From: Candidatus Poribacteria bacterium
GTDB taxonomy: Bacteria; Poribacteria; WGA-4E; WGA-3G
Direction of reading: 5' to 3'
Length of the DNA: 64,000 bases
Assembly (NCBI GenBank): GCA_012270865.1
Contig: JAAXHL010000051.1
Span: 23,260 to 87,259, forward strand
Shown: positions 34,569 through 43,786 of the stretch, in pieces
Numbering within the stretch: the first letter of the stretch is position 1
How the letters are laid out: each line of letters opens with the position of its first letter
The notes under the pieces: generated by a model
Databases searched by the model: none
Seen by the model: the letters and a program-made list of their open reading frames with translations, nothing else
What the model was told of the DNA's origin: nothing
Position numbers and translations under genes: made by a program

Positions 34569-36171
34569 AGACAGATGTCGTTTTCACTATCGAAAGTGTC
34601 CTGTTCCCTTCTTATACATCAGTCTCATAATGATTGCTGTTTTGGTAGGTGGGTGTGCGAGTCGTCGACTGGAGACGTACCAAGAGTTGCGTAACACTGA
34701 GGTCCAACCGCCAGCGTATTACTATACTGAAATTAAAAAAAAGATTACCAATACTGAAAGCAATTTGATCGTGGAACCGGACCAGTATCTCAATGAGATT
34801 GAAGCGAAAGTGCTGAAATACCAGAAACAGTGGCAAGCGCAATTGGAAAGTGAAACACCGATACCAAGCCTATTTTACGATCTTTCGACAGACACCATGA
34901 AAGCCTATCGTCAATTGGCAGCATCCCCTGAAGACGCGAAAGCCAGACTTGCGCAACCTATTGGGTTAGAACTCTTGGTGGCACTCGGGTACGAATGGAG
35001 TCCGGGGTTGAAAGCTGCCCGTGAAAAGATTCGGGCAATACTGGAGCAATATCCGCAAGCCGTCTACTTAGAGAATGTGTTACGTCAGTATAACGCTTTC
35101 ACGAAACAACTTGATACGAAAGTTGGACCGATGACGCATAAAGAGATGACGGCAATGAAATTTCCGTTTCCTGATACCTTAACGTTGAAAGGGCAAATTA
35201 TTACTGAAGATGTGCTAATTGCCCAAAAAGAGTTTGAAATCGCCCTACGAGATTTGGTGACCGAAATCAAGTTAGCTTACTATGATTATCTTTTCCTCGT
35301 TGAGGCAACCCGTATTAACGAGGAAAACCAAAAATTACTGCAGCAGATGATTGCCATTGCCCAAACGAAGTTTCGTGTCGGACAAGGTAAATATTCAAAT
35401 GTCATTATGGCGCAGGTGGAGTTGTCAAAGTTGGCAAATGTGATTATTACGCTTGAGCAACAGCGCGAAACTATCATTGCGCGTCTTAATACGTTGTTAA
35501 ACGCTTCAGCGGATTTGCCATTAGGAATTCCTATGCCAATTGAAGAGGAACGTGTTATCTCTACTTTGGCTGAGTTGTATGCGTTAGCAGTTCAGAAACG
35601 TCAAGAAATCCAAAAACAGAAGTTGGCAATCAGTAAAATGGGTTTGGTTGTGGAAATGGCAAAACAGATGACCTATCCTGACCCGTCCCTCGGGGCAAGT
35701 TATTTTGAAAATCGGAGCATGGCGGATGTGAAACATACACAAAAAATGCCGATGACTTTTATGACGCAACGCACATTAAATCCGACAAATACAGCGTGGT
35801 TCGGACACCGAAATTCATACATCCGTGAAATGGGTGTAAAAATTGAGGCAATGGAGCATCGGATTGAAGAACTTGAGAGCAGTCTCCGTTTTGTTGTGAA
35901 AAAGCATCACTTTGGAATGGAAACCGCGAATCGGAGTATTCGCCTCTATCGCCAGGCACTGCTTCCGCAAGCACAGCAAGCGTTGGATGCCGCGAATACA
36001 GCCTATCAAGCGGCGCAAATTGACTTTTTGAGTTTTCTTGATGCCCAACGCACTTTGTTAAATTTGAGGATTGAAGAACAGCGAGCATTGCGCGATTATC
36101 ACCAACATCTCACGCAGTTAGAACAGGCAGTTGGCATGATATTGTCCAAACAACCACTGACCCAAGAGTAG
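34546..36171 (+). CDS. second TolC-family efflux protein, lipoprotein
   Basis: The 541-residue protein begins at ATG 34546 after GGGGGAA and has a lipoprotein signal ending IAVLVGGC, as in CusC-like channels. Helical repeats typical of TolC follow (ELLVALGYEWSPGLKAARE; QALDAANTAYQAAQIDFLSF). It is longer than its neighbour because of about 100 extra residues after the signal. Two consecutive, dissimilar TolC-like genes suggest alternative or hetero-oligomeric exit ducts. It lies immediately before the adaptor gene. Confidence 0.9.
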   Translation: MIHKLNNKDRCRFHYRKCPVPFLYISLIMIAVLVGGCASRRLETYQELRNTEVQPPAYYYTEIKKKITNTESNLIVEPDQYLNEIEAKVLKYQKQWQAQLESETPIPSLFYDLSTDTMKAYRQLAASPEDAKARLAQPIGLELLVALGYEWSPGLKAAREKIRAILEQYPQAVYLENVLRQYNAFTKQLDTKVGPMTHKEMTAMKFPFPDTLTLKGQIITEDVLIAQKEFEIALRDLVTEIKLAYYDYLFLVEATRINEENQKLLQQMIAIAQTKFRVGQGKYSNVIMAQVELSKLANVIITLEQQRETIIARLNTLLNASADLPLGIPMPIEEERVISTLAELYALAVQKRQEIQKQKLAISKMGLVVEMAKQMTYPDPSLGASYFENRSMADVKHTQKMPMTFMTQRTLNPTNTAWFGHRNSYIREMGVKIEAMEHRIEELESSLRFVVKKHHFGMETANRSIRLYRQALLPQAQQALDAANTAYQAAQIDFLSFLDAQRTLLNLRIEEQRALRDYHQHLTQLEQAVGMILSKQPLTQE

Positions 36172-36277
36172 TCTTTCCTTGTGTAAGATTTTAGCGAGTG
36201 TTGATTCCTAATTTCTTCTCGGAACCTCGCGTTTGGCTTACAAAACTACAATGTAAACAATACAAGGAGTTCACAAA

Positions 36278-38155
36278 ATGCCTAAAAATTTCTGCCTCGC
36301 AATCACACTGATAATGACCGTGTTATTCGTATTCGCCTGTAGTCAGCAACAGAAAACTGAAACCGAGCAGCATGTTAGTGAAAAACCTGAAACAATACCG
36401 GAGAAGCCAATGGCGGGCATGGATGAGCACGCCGACCATGCCCCGACTGAAAAACCTGAAACAACATCAGAAAACACGATGTCAGGCATGGATGAACACG
36501 CTGGTCACGATCATACGCCAATGGTTGCATCCTCGGAAGAAGAAAAAACAATTCGGTATTGGACCTGTGTTATGCACCCGACAGTCAAAATGCAAGAACC
36601 GGGCAGCTGTCCGGTTTGCAAAATGGATTTGATCCCTATTCACGAAGGCTCAGGATTGGAACTAACGGAGCAGCAAAAGGCACTGATTCCAATCCGCACC
36701 GAGCCTGTCGCTTTCCGAGAAGTTTCGCGTGAAATCCGAACCGTCGGTGTCCTGGATTATAACGAGACCCGTATGGCTTACGCTTCAACCCGAATTTCTG
36801 GGTGGATTGAGGACTTACACATTGATTTCACAGGTATCAACGTGCGTAAAGGCGATGAACTCTTGTCTATCTACAGCCCGGAGTTGGTCACGGCGCAAGA
36901 AGAATATTTAACAGCACTTAAAAGCACTGAGGAACTTCAAAATACAGAATACGTCGAACTTCGCAAATCGGTTGAACGAACGCTTACCGCTGCGAAATCC
37001 AAACTTGAATTGTATGGGTTGACCTTAAAACAGATTGAGGATATACGCGACCGTGGAGAGGTCAGTACGATTTTACCGCTCTTCGCACCGATAGCTGGCA
37101 CTGTGGTTCACATGAATGTCACGCAGGGTCAGCATGTGAACAAAGGTATGAATCTTTACCGCATTGCCGACCTTGATAGTTTATGGATTATGGCGGACGT
37201 TTACGAATACGAGCTGCCGTGGATTTACATGGGACAGGCGGTTGAGATTACCGCACAATCAATGCCGGGGCAAACATTTTCTGGGAAGGTCACCTATATT
37301 TATCCATTCTTTGACACGCAAACGCGAACGCAGAAAGTCCAGATAGAAGTCCCGAATCCGACCGGACGACTCCGTCCAGGAATGTATGTGACGCTTCAAA
37401 TAAAACCGACACTTGCGGAAATTTATACCCAAGGTGCTATCTCAAAAGCACCGTATGCCTGCCCAATGCATCCATCGGTCACGTCTGAACATCCCACTGA
37501 ATGTGAGATCTGTGGCATGGACCTCGAACCGACACATTCCGATATGATTGGATCTGAATCGGCATCTGAAACGGAGGGGAAGTGGGTCTGTCCGATGCAT
37601 CCTGAGGAGCAGTCTAACGAGTTCGGAGAGTGTTCTATCTGCGGTATGGATCTCGTTGAAAAACAGTCAATAACCGGTACACATTCTCACGCTCACGCAC
37701 ATCAGCACGCGCCCGCACCTTCCGTCTATGCAGATCAGACACCACTGATTTTCAAATACGTCTGTCCTGACCATCCTGATGAGTATGCAACGGTTCCGGG
37801 CCTATGTCCACGTGATGGAAAACCGCTCCTCATGACAGGTGAAGTTCTAACTGTCCCCAAGAGTGCAGTCATTGACACCGGTTTACGAAAAATAGTTTTC
37901 GTGGATCGCGGCGAATCAGGTTATGAACAGGTTGAAATTGAAGTGGGTCCCGAAGCTTGGGGAACATCGGACGACTCAGAAACCAAACGCCGATACTATC
38001 CAATTGTGAGTGGGCTTACCCCCGGTGATATGGTTGTCACGCATGGCAACTTCTTGATAGATTCGCAGACACAATTAACAGGCTCCGTATCAGGTGCTTA
38101 TGGCGGAGCACTCGGCGGTGAAGAGGAATCAAAACCCCCTGTCCATCAACATTAA
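36278..38155 (+). CDS. CusB-like RND efflux adaptor with four heavy-metal-binding modules
   Basis: This 625-residue periplasmic lipoprotein (VFAC, Cys21) links an RND pump to a TolC channel. A His/Met-rich repeat follows the signal (GMDEHADHAPTEKPE twice). The first HMBD-type module is at about 95-120 (YWTCVMHPTVKM, CPVCKMDL). The usual adaptor hairpin and barrel lie between, and three more modules follow at about 392-520: YACPMHPSV with CEICGMDLEP, WVCPMHPEE with CSICGMDLVE, and YVCPDHPDE with CPRDGKPL. The last has lost the second CxxC. A membrane-proximal domain ends the protein. Such modules bind Cu/Ag. It is followed at 120 bp by the pump gene. Confidence 0.92.
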   Translation: MPKNFCLAITLIMTVLFVFACSQQQKTETEQHVSEKPETIPEKPMAGMDEHADHAPTEKPETTSENTMSGMDEHAGHDHTPMVASSEEEKTIRYWTCVMHPTVKMQEPGSCPVCKMDLIPIHEGSGLELTEQQKALIPIRTEPVAFREVSREIRTVGVLDYNETRMAYASTRISGWIEDLHIDFTGINVRKGDELLSIYSPELVTAQEEYLTALKSTEELQNTEYVELRKSVERTLTAAKSKLELYGLTLKQIEDIRDRGEVSTILPLFAPIAGTVVHMNVTQGQHVNKGMNLYRIADLDSLWIMADVYEYELPWIYMGQAVEITAQSMPGQTFSGKVTYIYPFFDTQTRTQKVQIEVPNPTGRLRPGMYVTLQIKPTLAEIYTQGAISKAPYACPMHPSVTSEHPTECEICGMDLEPTHSDMIGSESASETEGKWVCPMHPEEQSNEFGECSICGMDLVEKQSITGTHSHAHAHQHAPAPSVYADQTPLIFKYVCPDHPDEYATVPGLCPRDGKPLLMTGEVLTVPKSAVIDTGLRKIVFVDRGESGYEQVEIEVGPEAWGTSDDSETKRRYYPIVSGLTPGDMVVTHGNFLIDSQTQLTGSVSGAYGGALGGEEESKPPVHQH

Positions 38156-38238
38156 GGAGTCGTCAGTTGTCAGTACGGATTTTTTTTCAAAAATTCTTTC
38201 AGGCATCAGATAAGAGGCGTTGTTAAACGAAAATCTCT

Positions 38239-38271
38239 TAACCGATAACTGATAACCGACAACCGATAACC
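38239..38271 (+). repeat. 7-nt tandem repeats before the pump gene
   Basis: The sequence AACCGAT AACTGAT AACCGAC AACCGAT AACC is made of about 4.5 heptamer units ending 7 nt before the ATG of the RND gene. Similar heptamers occur at 33140-33170. They occupy the place where a ribosome site is expected. Confidence 0.7.
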
Positions 38272-38277
38272 ACTAAA

Positions 38278-41200
38278 ATGATTAACCGAATTATTGAAAT
38301 CTGTATGAAGAACCGCCTCTTGGTGTTAGTTATCTTTGTTTTTCTCACAATGGCGGGTTGGTGGGCATTGAACAGGACACCAATTGATGCTATGCCAGAC
38401 ATCGGCGAAAACCAAGTTATTGTCTTCGCCGATTGGCCCGGGCGAAGCCCACGAGATATTGAAGATCAAGTTATCTATCCGTTGAGCATTACCATGCTTG
38501 GGATCCCCGATGTCAAAGATGTTCGTTCGACTTCAATGTTTAGTTTTGGCTACATTAACATTATCTTTAAAGATGATGTCGATTTCTATTGGGCTCGCAC
38601 ACGTGTACTGGAGCGCATGAATCTTGCACAAAAAGACATGCCAGAGGGTGTTGTACCGATCCTCGGTCCCGATGCAACCGGTGTCGGACAGGTGTTCTGG
38701 TATACCGTTGAGAACGGATACTATTGTCCGAATCACCCGACAGAACGCTATGCCGAGCCGGGCACCTGTCCCGAAGATGGAGAAACGCTTATTGCCTCTA
38801 ATTTAGAACTTCATGAGCTTCGGACACTCCAAGACTGGACAGTTCGGTACTACCTCGCCTCTGCTGATGGCGTTTCCGAGGTTGCCTCAGTCGGTGGATA
38901 TGTCAAACAGTATCAGATTGATATTGATCCGAACACTTTATTGGCGTATAACGTGCCGTTATCAATGGTTTACAACGCTGTCCGGGGGAGCAACCTTGAT
39001 GTTGGTGCCAAGGTCATTGAGGAAGGCGGAATGGAATTTCTGATTCGGGGTTTGGGGTTTATCAAAAGCATCACCGACATAGAAAACATCGTTGTCAAGG
39101 AACATAACGGCGTGCCTATTTACGTCAAGAACCTTGGGACAGTCAGCGAAGGTCCCGACTTTCGGCGAGGTGCTTTAGACAAGGCTGGAATCCCGGCAAC
39201 CGGTGGGGTCGTTCTAATGCGCTACGGCGATAACCCACTGCGCGTGATTGAAAACGTCAAGGCAAAAATAGCAGAACTCACACCTGGTCTTCCACCAGGA
39301 GTCCGAATTGTGCCATTCTATGACCGGAGCCATCTCATTCACCGCGCAACGGATACGCTGAAGGAAACGCTGATTGAGGAGATCATCGTTGCTGCAGTTG
39401 TTATCCTGCTTTTCTTAGGACAAGTTTCGAGCAGTTTAATAATAGCATTGGTCTTACCGATGGGGGTTCTGCTTTCGTTTGTGGGAATGCGGATTATCGG
39501 TTTACCATCGAACATCATGTCAATGGGTGGCATCGCCATCGCGATTGGGGTCATGGTAGATGCTGGTATTGTAATGACGGAGAATATCACGCGACATTTA
39601 CGGGAACCACACGCAGGCGAAAGCAAGCTTCAGGTTGTAACCCGTGCTGCTAAAGAGGTGGGCCCACCCATTTTCTTTGCGATGCTCATTGTTATCGTTG
39701 CCTTCATACCTGTCTTTTCTCTTACCGGTCAGGCAGGTAAACTCTTCAAACCACTTGCCTATACAAAAACTTTCGCGATGCTCGGTGCCGCCCTCATAGC
39801 GATTAGTCTGGTGCCAGTTTTGGCATCATTTCTACTCGCGGACCCAACCCGTACCCGGACAGGCATAGTTTCCAAACTCGTAGCACAGTTCTTTGCGATA
39901 CTCAGTTGGCCCCTGAGAAAGTTAGCCGATGGGATTACGTGGGTACTCAGAACCAGCTATCGTCCGATTATTCGGTTGGCTGTAAAGAATATTTGGACGA
40001 AACTCGCTGTTGTTATCTTGGCACTGCTTATTTTCATCGCAAGCATACCACTGACCCCCTTCTACAAAAATATTGGGCAAGAATTCATGCCACCACTTAA
40101 CGAAGGGGCACTGCTGTTTATGCCGGTGCTACTTCCCGGTGCCTCAATTACGCAAGCGAAAGATGTGATGGCGAAGCAAGATTTGATTATGAATCGATTT
40201 CCAGAGGTTTCACTTGTAGTGGGAAAATTGGGACGAGCAACAACAGCAACCGATCCTGCTCCAATTGGCATGTTTGAAACCATCGTCAATATAGTTGACC
40301 CAGCGGAGTGGCCCCAACGGGCGGTTAAACGCAACGCAACGGAAGAACTTGTGTCCGTTCTCGTCCAACGTTTAACACGAGAAGGGTTAATAAGCGATGA
40401 ACATGCCAGTCATATCAGTGCTGATTTTCTCGGTGATATTGTTACAGCAACCGTAAACCGGTTTGATACCTTAGCGACAACGTATCACAACTCTTATCTC
40501 TCAGTTGACGAGCGCGAACAACTGTATCGCGTCTGGTTATTACGAATCCTTTTAGAAGAACTCCTCGCTGAAAAGCGAATGGGTGGGATGGGATTGGAAC
40601 ACGTTAAAATAGGTGAACCTGAGACCGAAGCAAAACTTCATCGGATTGCCGAAGAAATTGAACCTACCTTCAAGCATAAGACTTACTTCCGGACTAAAAA
40701 CCGTAACGAACTCATCGCCGAACTGACGGAGGCTACCCGGATGCCAGGAGTTTCTCCTATTATGACGCAGCCCATACGCAATCGAGTTGATATGCTCGCA
40801 ACGGGTATACAAACCCCAATTGGAATAAAGGTGTTTGGTAAAGACCTCGCGAAAATTGAAGAGATTGCCGTCCGGATTGAGCAGGAACTCCTTAAACTTG
40901 AGGGAGCACAGGGGCCCTATGCCGAGCGTATTGGAAATAAGCCGTACCTTGAGTTTCATATTAACAGAGAGGAAGCCGCACGCTACGGCATCCAAATCAA
41001 AACAGTACAACAAATTATCATGACAGCAATCGGCGGCATGAATCTAACTTATACCGTTGAGGGACGCGAAAGATTTCCAATTCGTATCCGTTACATGAGA
41101 GAATTACGGGATAATGTTGAAGCACTCAAGCGTGTCCTCGTGCCAGCACCAAAAGGATTGCATATTCCGCTTGAGCAACTCGTGAGAATCGAAAGACGAC

Positions 41201-41946
41201 CTGGACCGGCGAAGATCGCCAGCGAAAATACGTTACTTTTTTCTCGCGTCTTTTGTGATGTAGACGTTGACACTATTGGACTCGTAGACTTTGTTACATT
41301 GGCACAGAAGACGCTTGACGAAAAGATTAAACCGACGCTACCGCAAGGCTACTTCTACGCTTTTAGCGGACAGTACGAGGCTGAATTGGAAGCTCGCAAT
41401 CGATTAACAATTGTTGTACCAGTATGTATCGCTGTCATCTTCATGTTACTATACCTTCAATTCAAGTCGCCTTCTGCGATGTTTTCAATTTTCTTTGCAA
41501 TTCCCTTTGCATTCATCGGGGGCATGTGGATGCAGTGGTTGATGCAATATGTGCCTGAAGCACTCGGCGGCGGTTACGCTATTAAATACAGCACAGCAGT
41601 CTGGGTGGGATATATAGCCTTATTTGGTATAGCCGTCGAAGACGGTATCGTCTTAATTGAGTACCTATTGGAACGCGTCCGCGGTGGCGAACCTATTGAC
41701 GAAGCAGTAATCAATGCCGGCTTATTGCGGGTCCGACCCATCATTATGACCACAGCAACTACAATCTTGGCGTTATTACCAATCATGTTAGCAGAAATTA
41801 GCACCACTACTGGCGCGGAATTGATGAAACCTATCGCGGTACCTACCTTCGGCGGAATGGTCTCGGCAACGGTGGCTAACCTTATCTTAGCACCTGTATT
41901 ATTCTCTCTCTTCTATCCGGTTGAACACTGGATTCGCCAACGGTAG
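38278..41946 (+). CDS. CusA/CzcA-family heavy-metal RND efflux pump with an inserted metal-binding module
   Basis: This 1222-residue inner-membrane transporter exports metal using protons. Family marks are TPIDAMPDIGENQVIVF, the membrane helix 4 motif IAIAIGVMVDAGIVMTEN with the proton-relay Asp, FMPPLNEGALLFMPVLLPGAS and IRNRVDMLATGIQTPIGIKV, which favours the Cu/Ag (CusA) branch. Two insertions lengthen it beyond the usual 1040 or so. One is a Cys-containing module at about 147-172 (YYCPNHPTERYAE, GTCPEDGETL), which looks like the last module of the adaptor. The other is about 100 helical residues near 690-800. Tandem heptamers precede its ATG. Confidence 0.95.
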   Translation: MINRIIEICMKNRLLVLVIFVFLTMAGWWALNRTPIDAMPDIGENQVIVFADWPGRSPRDIEDQVIYPLSITMLGIPDVKDVRSTSMFSFGYINIIFKDDVDFYWARTRVLERMNLAQKDMPEGVVPILGPDATGVGQVFWYTVENGYYCPNHPTERYAEPGTCPEDGETLIASNLELHELRTLQDWTVRYYLASADGVSEVASVGGYVKQYQIDIDPNTLLAYNVPLSMVYNAVRGSNLDVGAKVIEEGGMEFLIRGLGFIKSITDIENIVVKEHNGVPIYVKNLGTVSEGPDFRRGALDKAGIPATGGVVLMRYGDNPLRVIENVKAKIAELTPGLPPGVRIVPFYDRSHLIHRATDTLKETLIEEIIVAAVVILLFLGQVSSSLIIALVLPMGVLLSFVGMRIIGLPSNIMSMGGIAIAIGVMVDAGIVMTENITRHLREPHAGESKLQVVTRAAKEVGPPIFFAMLIVIVAFIPVFSLTGQAGKLFKPLAYTKTFAMLGAALIAISLVPVLASFLLADPTRTRTGIVSKLVAQFFAILSWPLRKLADGITWVLRTSYRPIIRLAVKNIWTKLAVVILALLIFIASIPLTPFYKNIGQEFMPPLNEGALLFMPVLLPGASITQAKDVMAKQDLIMNRFPEVSLVVGKLGRATTATDPAPIGMFETIVNIVDPAEWPQRAVKRNATEELVSVLVQRLTREGLISDEHASHISADFLGDIVTATVNRFDTLATTYHNSYLSVDEREQLYRVWLLRILLEELLAEKRMGGMGLEHVKIGEPETEAKLHRIAEEIEPTFKHKTYFRTKNRNELIAELTEATRMPGVSPIMTQPIRNRVDMLATGIQTPIGIKVFGKDLAKIEEIAVRIEQELLKLEGAQGPYAERIGNKPYLEFHINREEAARYGIQIKTVQQIIMTAIGGMNLTYTVEGRERFPIRIRYMRELRDNVEALKRVLVPAPKGLHIPLEQLVRIERRPGPAKIASENTLLFSRVFCDVDVDTIGLVDFVTLAQKTLDEKIKPTLPQGYFYAFSGQYEAELEARNRLTIVVPVCIAVIFMLLYLQFKSPSAMFSIFFAIPFAFIGGMWMQWLMQYVPEALGGGYAIKYSTAVWVGYIALFGIAVEDGIVLIEYLLERVRGGEPIDEAVINAGLLRVRPIIMTTATTILALLPIMLAEISTTTGAELMKPIAVPTFGGMVSATVANLILAPVLFSLFYPVEHWIRQR

Positions 41947-41991
41947 ACAGATTTATCGGACGATTTTCTTTCACTATGTATCGGAGAAATC

Positions 41992-42606
41992 ATGAAAATT
42001 CTAACTACGTTTAGCATCTGTATACTGGTCGGTTTTATAGGACTACCAAATATCGGCACTGCCCTTGAAATTGAAGAATACTTACATATCGCAAAAGGTG
42101 GTATTTTAAGCGTTGGTCGCGGGTTAACAATTACCGATGACGAACTGGAAATCGCACGCACTGAAGAATTTTTGGTCGGATTTCAATTGACACCTGCACT
42201 CCGATTCTCAGTTCCGTTCAGCAGTTCCATTGTGGATACTCGCGGAAGTAGCGATGATATCCTGCCCTTCGGCATGTTGAATGTTGAGACTGTTGGTATG
42301 ATGCTAACACTGAGTGGACGTGGGAAATGGGCACCATTTATCGGACTCGGAACAAATTTCTACGATTTTAATGAACAATTCGCGACACCAGCAAATATTC
42401 AGAATACTTTCGGGGCGGAAGCGTCTACTGGGTTCAACTTAAGACTGATTGACAATATCTTTGAAGTCGCACAATTGAATGGATCATTCGGTTATCAGTT
42501 CAGTTTTTTAAGACCAAAGGTGAGCGTGCCTGCCAGACCGGATATTGAAGTGTTGTGGTTGAACCGCCATAGCATCACTTTTCGGTTGGAGCTCCGGGGA
42601 TTGTAA
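41992..42606 (+). CDS. OmpW-like small outer-membrane barrel
   Basis: The 204-residue protein has a signal peptide (NIGTA-LEI) and a pattern of amphipathic strands, for example KWAPFIGLGTNFYDFNE and TFGAEASTGFNLRLI. These resemble the OmpW family of eight-stranded barrels. It ends RLELRGL rather than in Phe. It starts 45 bp after the RND pump gene and is probably in the same transcript. A function in metal or hydrophobic-molecule traffic is inferred only from location. Confidence 0.7.
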   Translation: MKILTTFSICILVGFIGLPNIGTALEIEEYLHIAKGGILSVGRGLTITDDELEIARTEEFLVGFQLTPALRFSVPFSSSIVDTRGSSDDILPFGMLNVETVGMMLTLSGRGKWAPFIGLGTNFYDFNEQFATPANIQNTFGAEASTGFNLRLIDNIFEVAQLNGSFGYQFSFLRPKVSVPARPDIEVLWLNRHSITFRLELRGL

Positions 42607-42676
42607 AAGTCCTTGTAAAAATAAGAATTTCTGCTAAACTTATTGGATACCCCAAAAACGGATAAGGAGGTTGTAG

Positions 42677-43657
42677 ATGTTTTTCCGAATCTATTGCTAT
42701 CGGCGAGTAGGTGTTCTATTAACACTTGTATTTTTAATGGTAAGTGTGCCACTGTTCAGTAACGCTCAAAATACAGAATTTCCGGCGCAGAGATTGGCGG
42801 CTCTCTTCCCGAATGCGAAGAAATTCGTTCTGAGAAATCCGATGCTTACGCCAGACAAAATTGCTGCTATTGAGAAAGAACTTGGTGCTAAACTTCAGTC
42901 GGAAGATCAGAAACCCGTTTTCTATATCCCGATCAGTGACGAAAAAAAGCCGATAGGTCTGGTATTGTTTACGAGTGCCGAAGGACCAGAGGGCATCATT
43001 GAAGGTGCTGTGGCACTCAGCATGCGTGGAAAAGTCGTGAAAGTGCAGGTCTATAAGCACGAGGGATCGGATGCCGTTGCAGGAGAGGCGTTCCTGAAGC
43101 AGTTCATCGGTATGGGCATAGATGACGCTTTTAAGATTGCGGAAGATGTTGTGGCTGCTGAAGGTTATGAAGGTGCTTCAAACGCAGTCGCCTTACTTCC
43201 GAAAAAGGCGTTGACGATGAGTTATGCCATCTTCCTCAAGCAGGAATCGAAACCGGCACCCGAGGAAACACCAGCACAGGAGATGCCTGAAGAGGATGAA
43301 ATGCCTGAAGTTGAGGACTTGAAAGCACTCATGATGTTGATGATAGATGACTATTTCATGGTTGTTGACTACTTTGATGACAAGGTGAACAAAGCGCAAG
43401 CCGTTGAGGCGGCGAAACGAATCGCTAAATACACAAAAAGCATTTCAAGTTTTGAACCCCCAAAAAACGCAGATCAGACTGAGGAATACGTCTACCTACA
43501 AGACAAATTCAGCGACACACTTCTTAAATTTGCTGATGCACTTGAAACAGACGGTGTTTCTGAGGAAACACGCAAGCAGTGGGACGCTATTGTTGAGTTA
43601 ATCAATCAGGCACATCTCCGATTTAGCTTAGAAGAGATTGATTTAGATACATATTAA
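42677..43657 (+). CDS. secreted FMN-binding-domain-like protein with a helical C-terminal domain
   Basis: The 326-residue protein has a signal peptide (PLFSNA-QNT). An FMN_bind-like region at about 30-165 contains RLAALFPNAKKFVLRN and SDAVAGEAFLKQFIGMG, but I cannot identify the Ser/Thr for covalent flavin. After a Pro/Glu-rich linker, a four-helix-bundle-like domain follows (about 215-320: ALMMLMIDDYFMVVDYF, EYVYLQDKFSDTLLKFAD). It resembles cytochrome c' or related domains but lacks a CxxCH heme site. It closes the metal-efflux island, and its stop codon abuts a MITE-like element. Confidence 0.65.
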   Translation: MFFRIYCYRRVGVLLTLVFLMVSVPLFSNAQNTEFPAQRLAALFPNAKKFVLRNPMLTPDKIAAIEKELGAKLQSEDQKPVFYIPISDEKKPIGLVLFTSAEGPEGIIEGAVALSMRGKVVKVQVYKHEGSDAVAGEAFLKQFIGMGIDDAFKIAEDVVAAEGYEGASNAVALLPKKALTMSYAIFLKQESKPAPEETPAQEMPEEDEMPEVEDLKALMMLMIDDYFMVVDYFDDKVNKAQAVEAAKRIAKYTKSISSFEPPKNADQTEEYVYLQDKFSDTLLKFADALETDGVSEETRKQWDAIVELINQAHLRFSLEEIDLDTY

Positions 43658-43659
43658 TC

Positions 43660-43779
43660 AGGACTTACGCATGCCGCTCTTTTGTAGCATAAACTGTTAG
43701 TTTGTGACACAAAAACGCTGTGTTTCCAAAAAGATTCATCGTAAAAGAACGGGCTGCAGTCAAATTTGCGTAAGTCCTG
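43660..43779. mobile_element. 120-bp MITE-like element, intact copy
   Basis: The terminal inverted repeats are AGGACTTACGCA (43660-43671) and TGCGTAAGTCCT (43767-43778). TTAATC flanks both sides (43654-43659 and 43780-43785), which looks like a target duplication. It carries no coding capacity. It fits exactly between the stops of two convergent genes. Confidence 0.85.
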
Positions 43780-43786
43780 TTAATCA

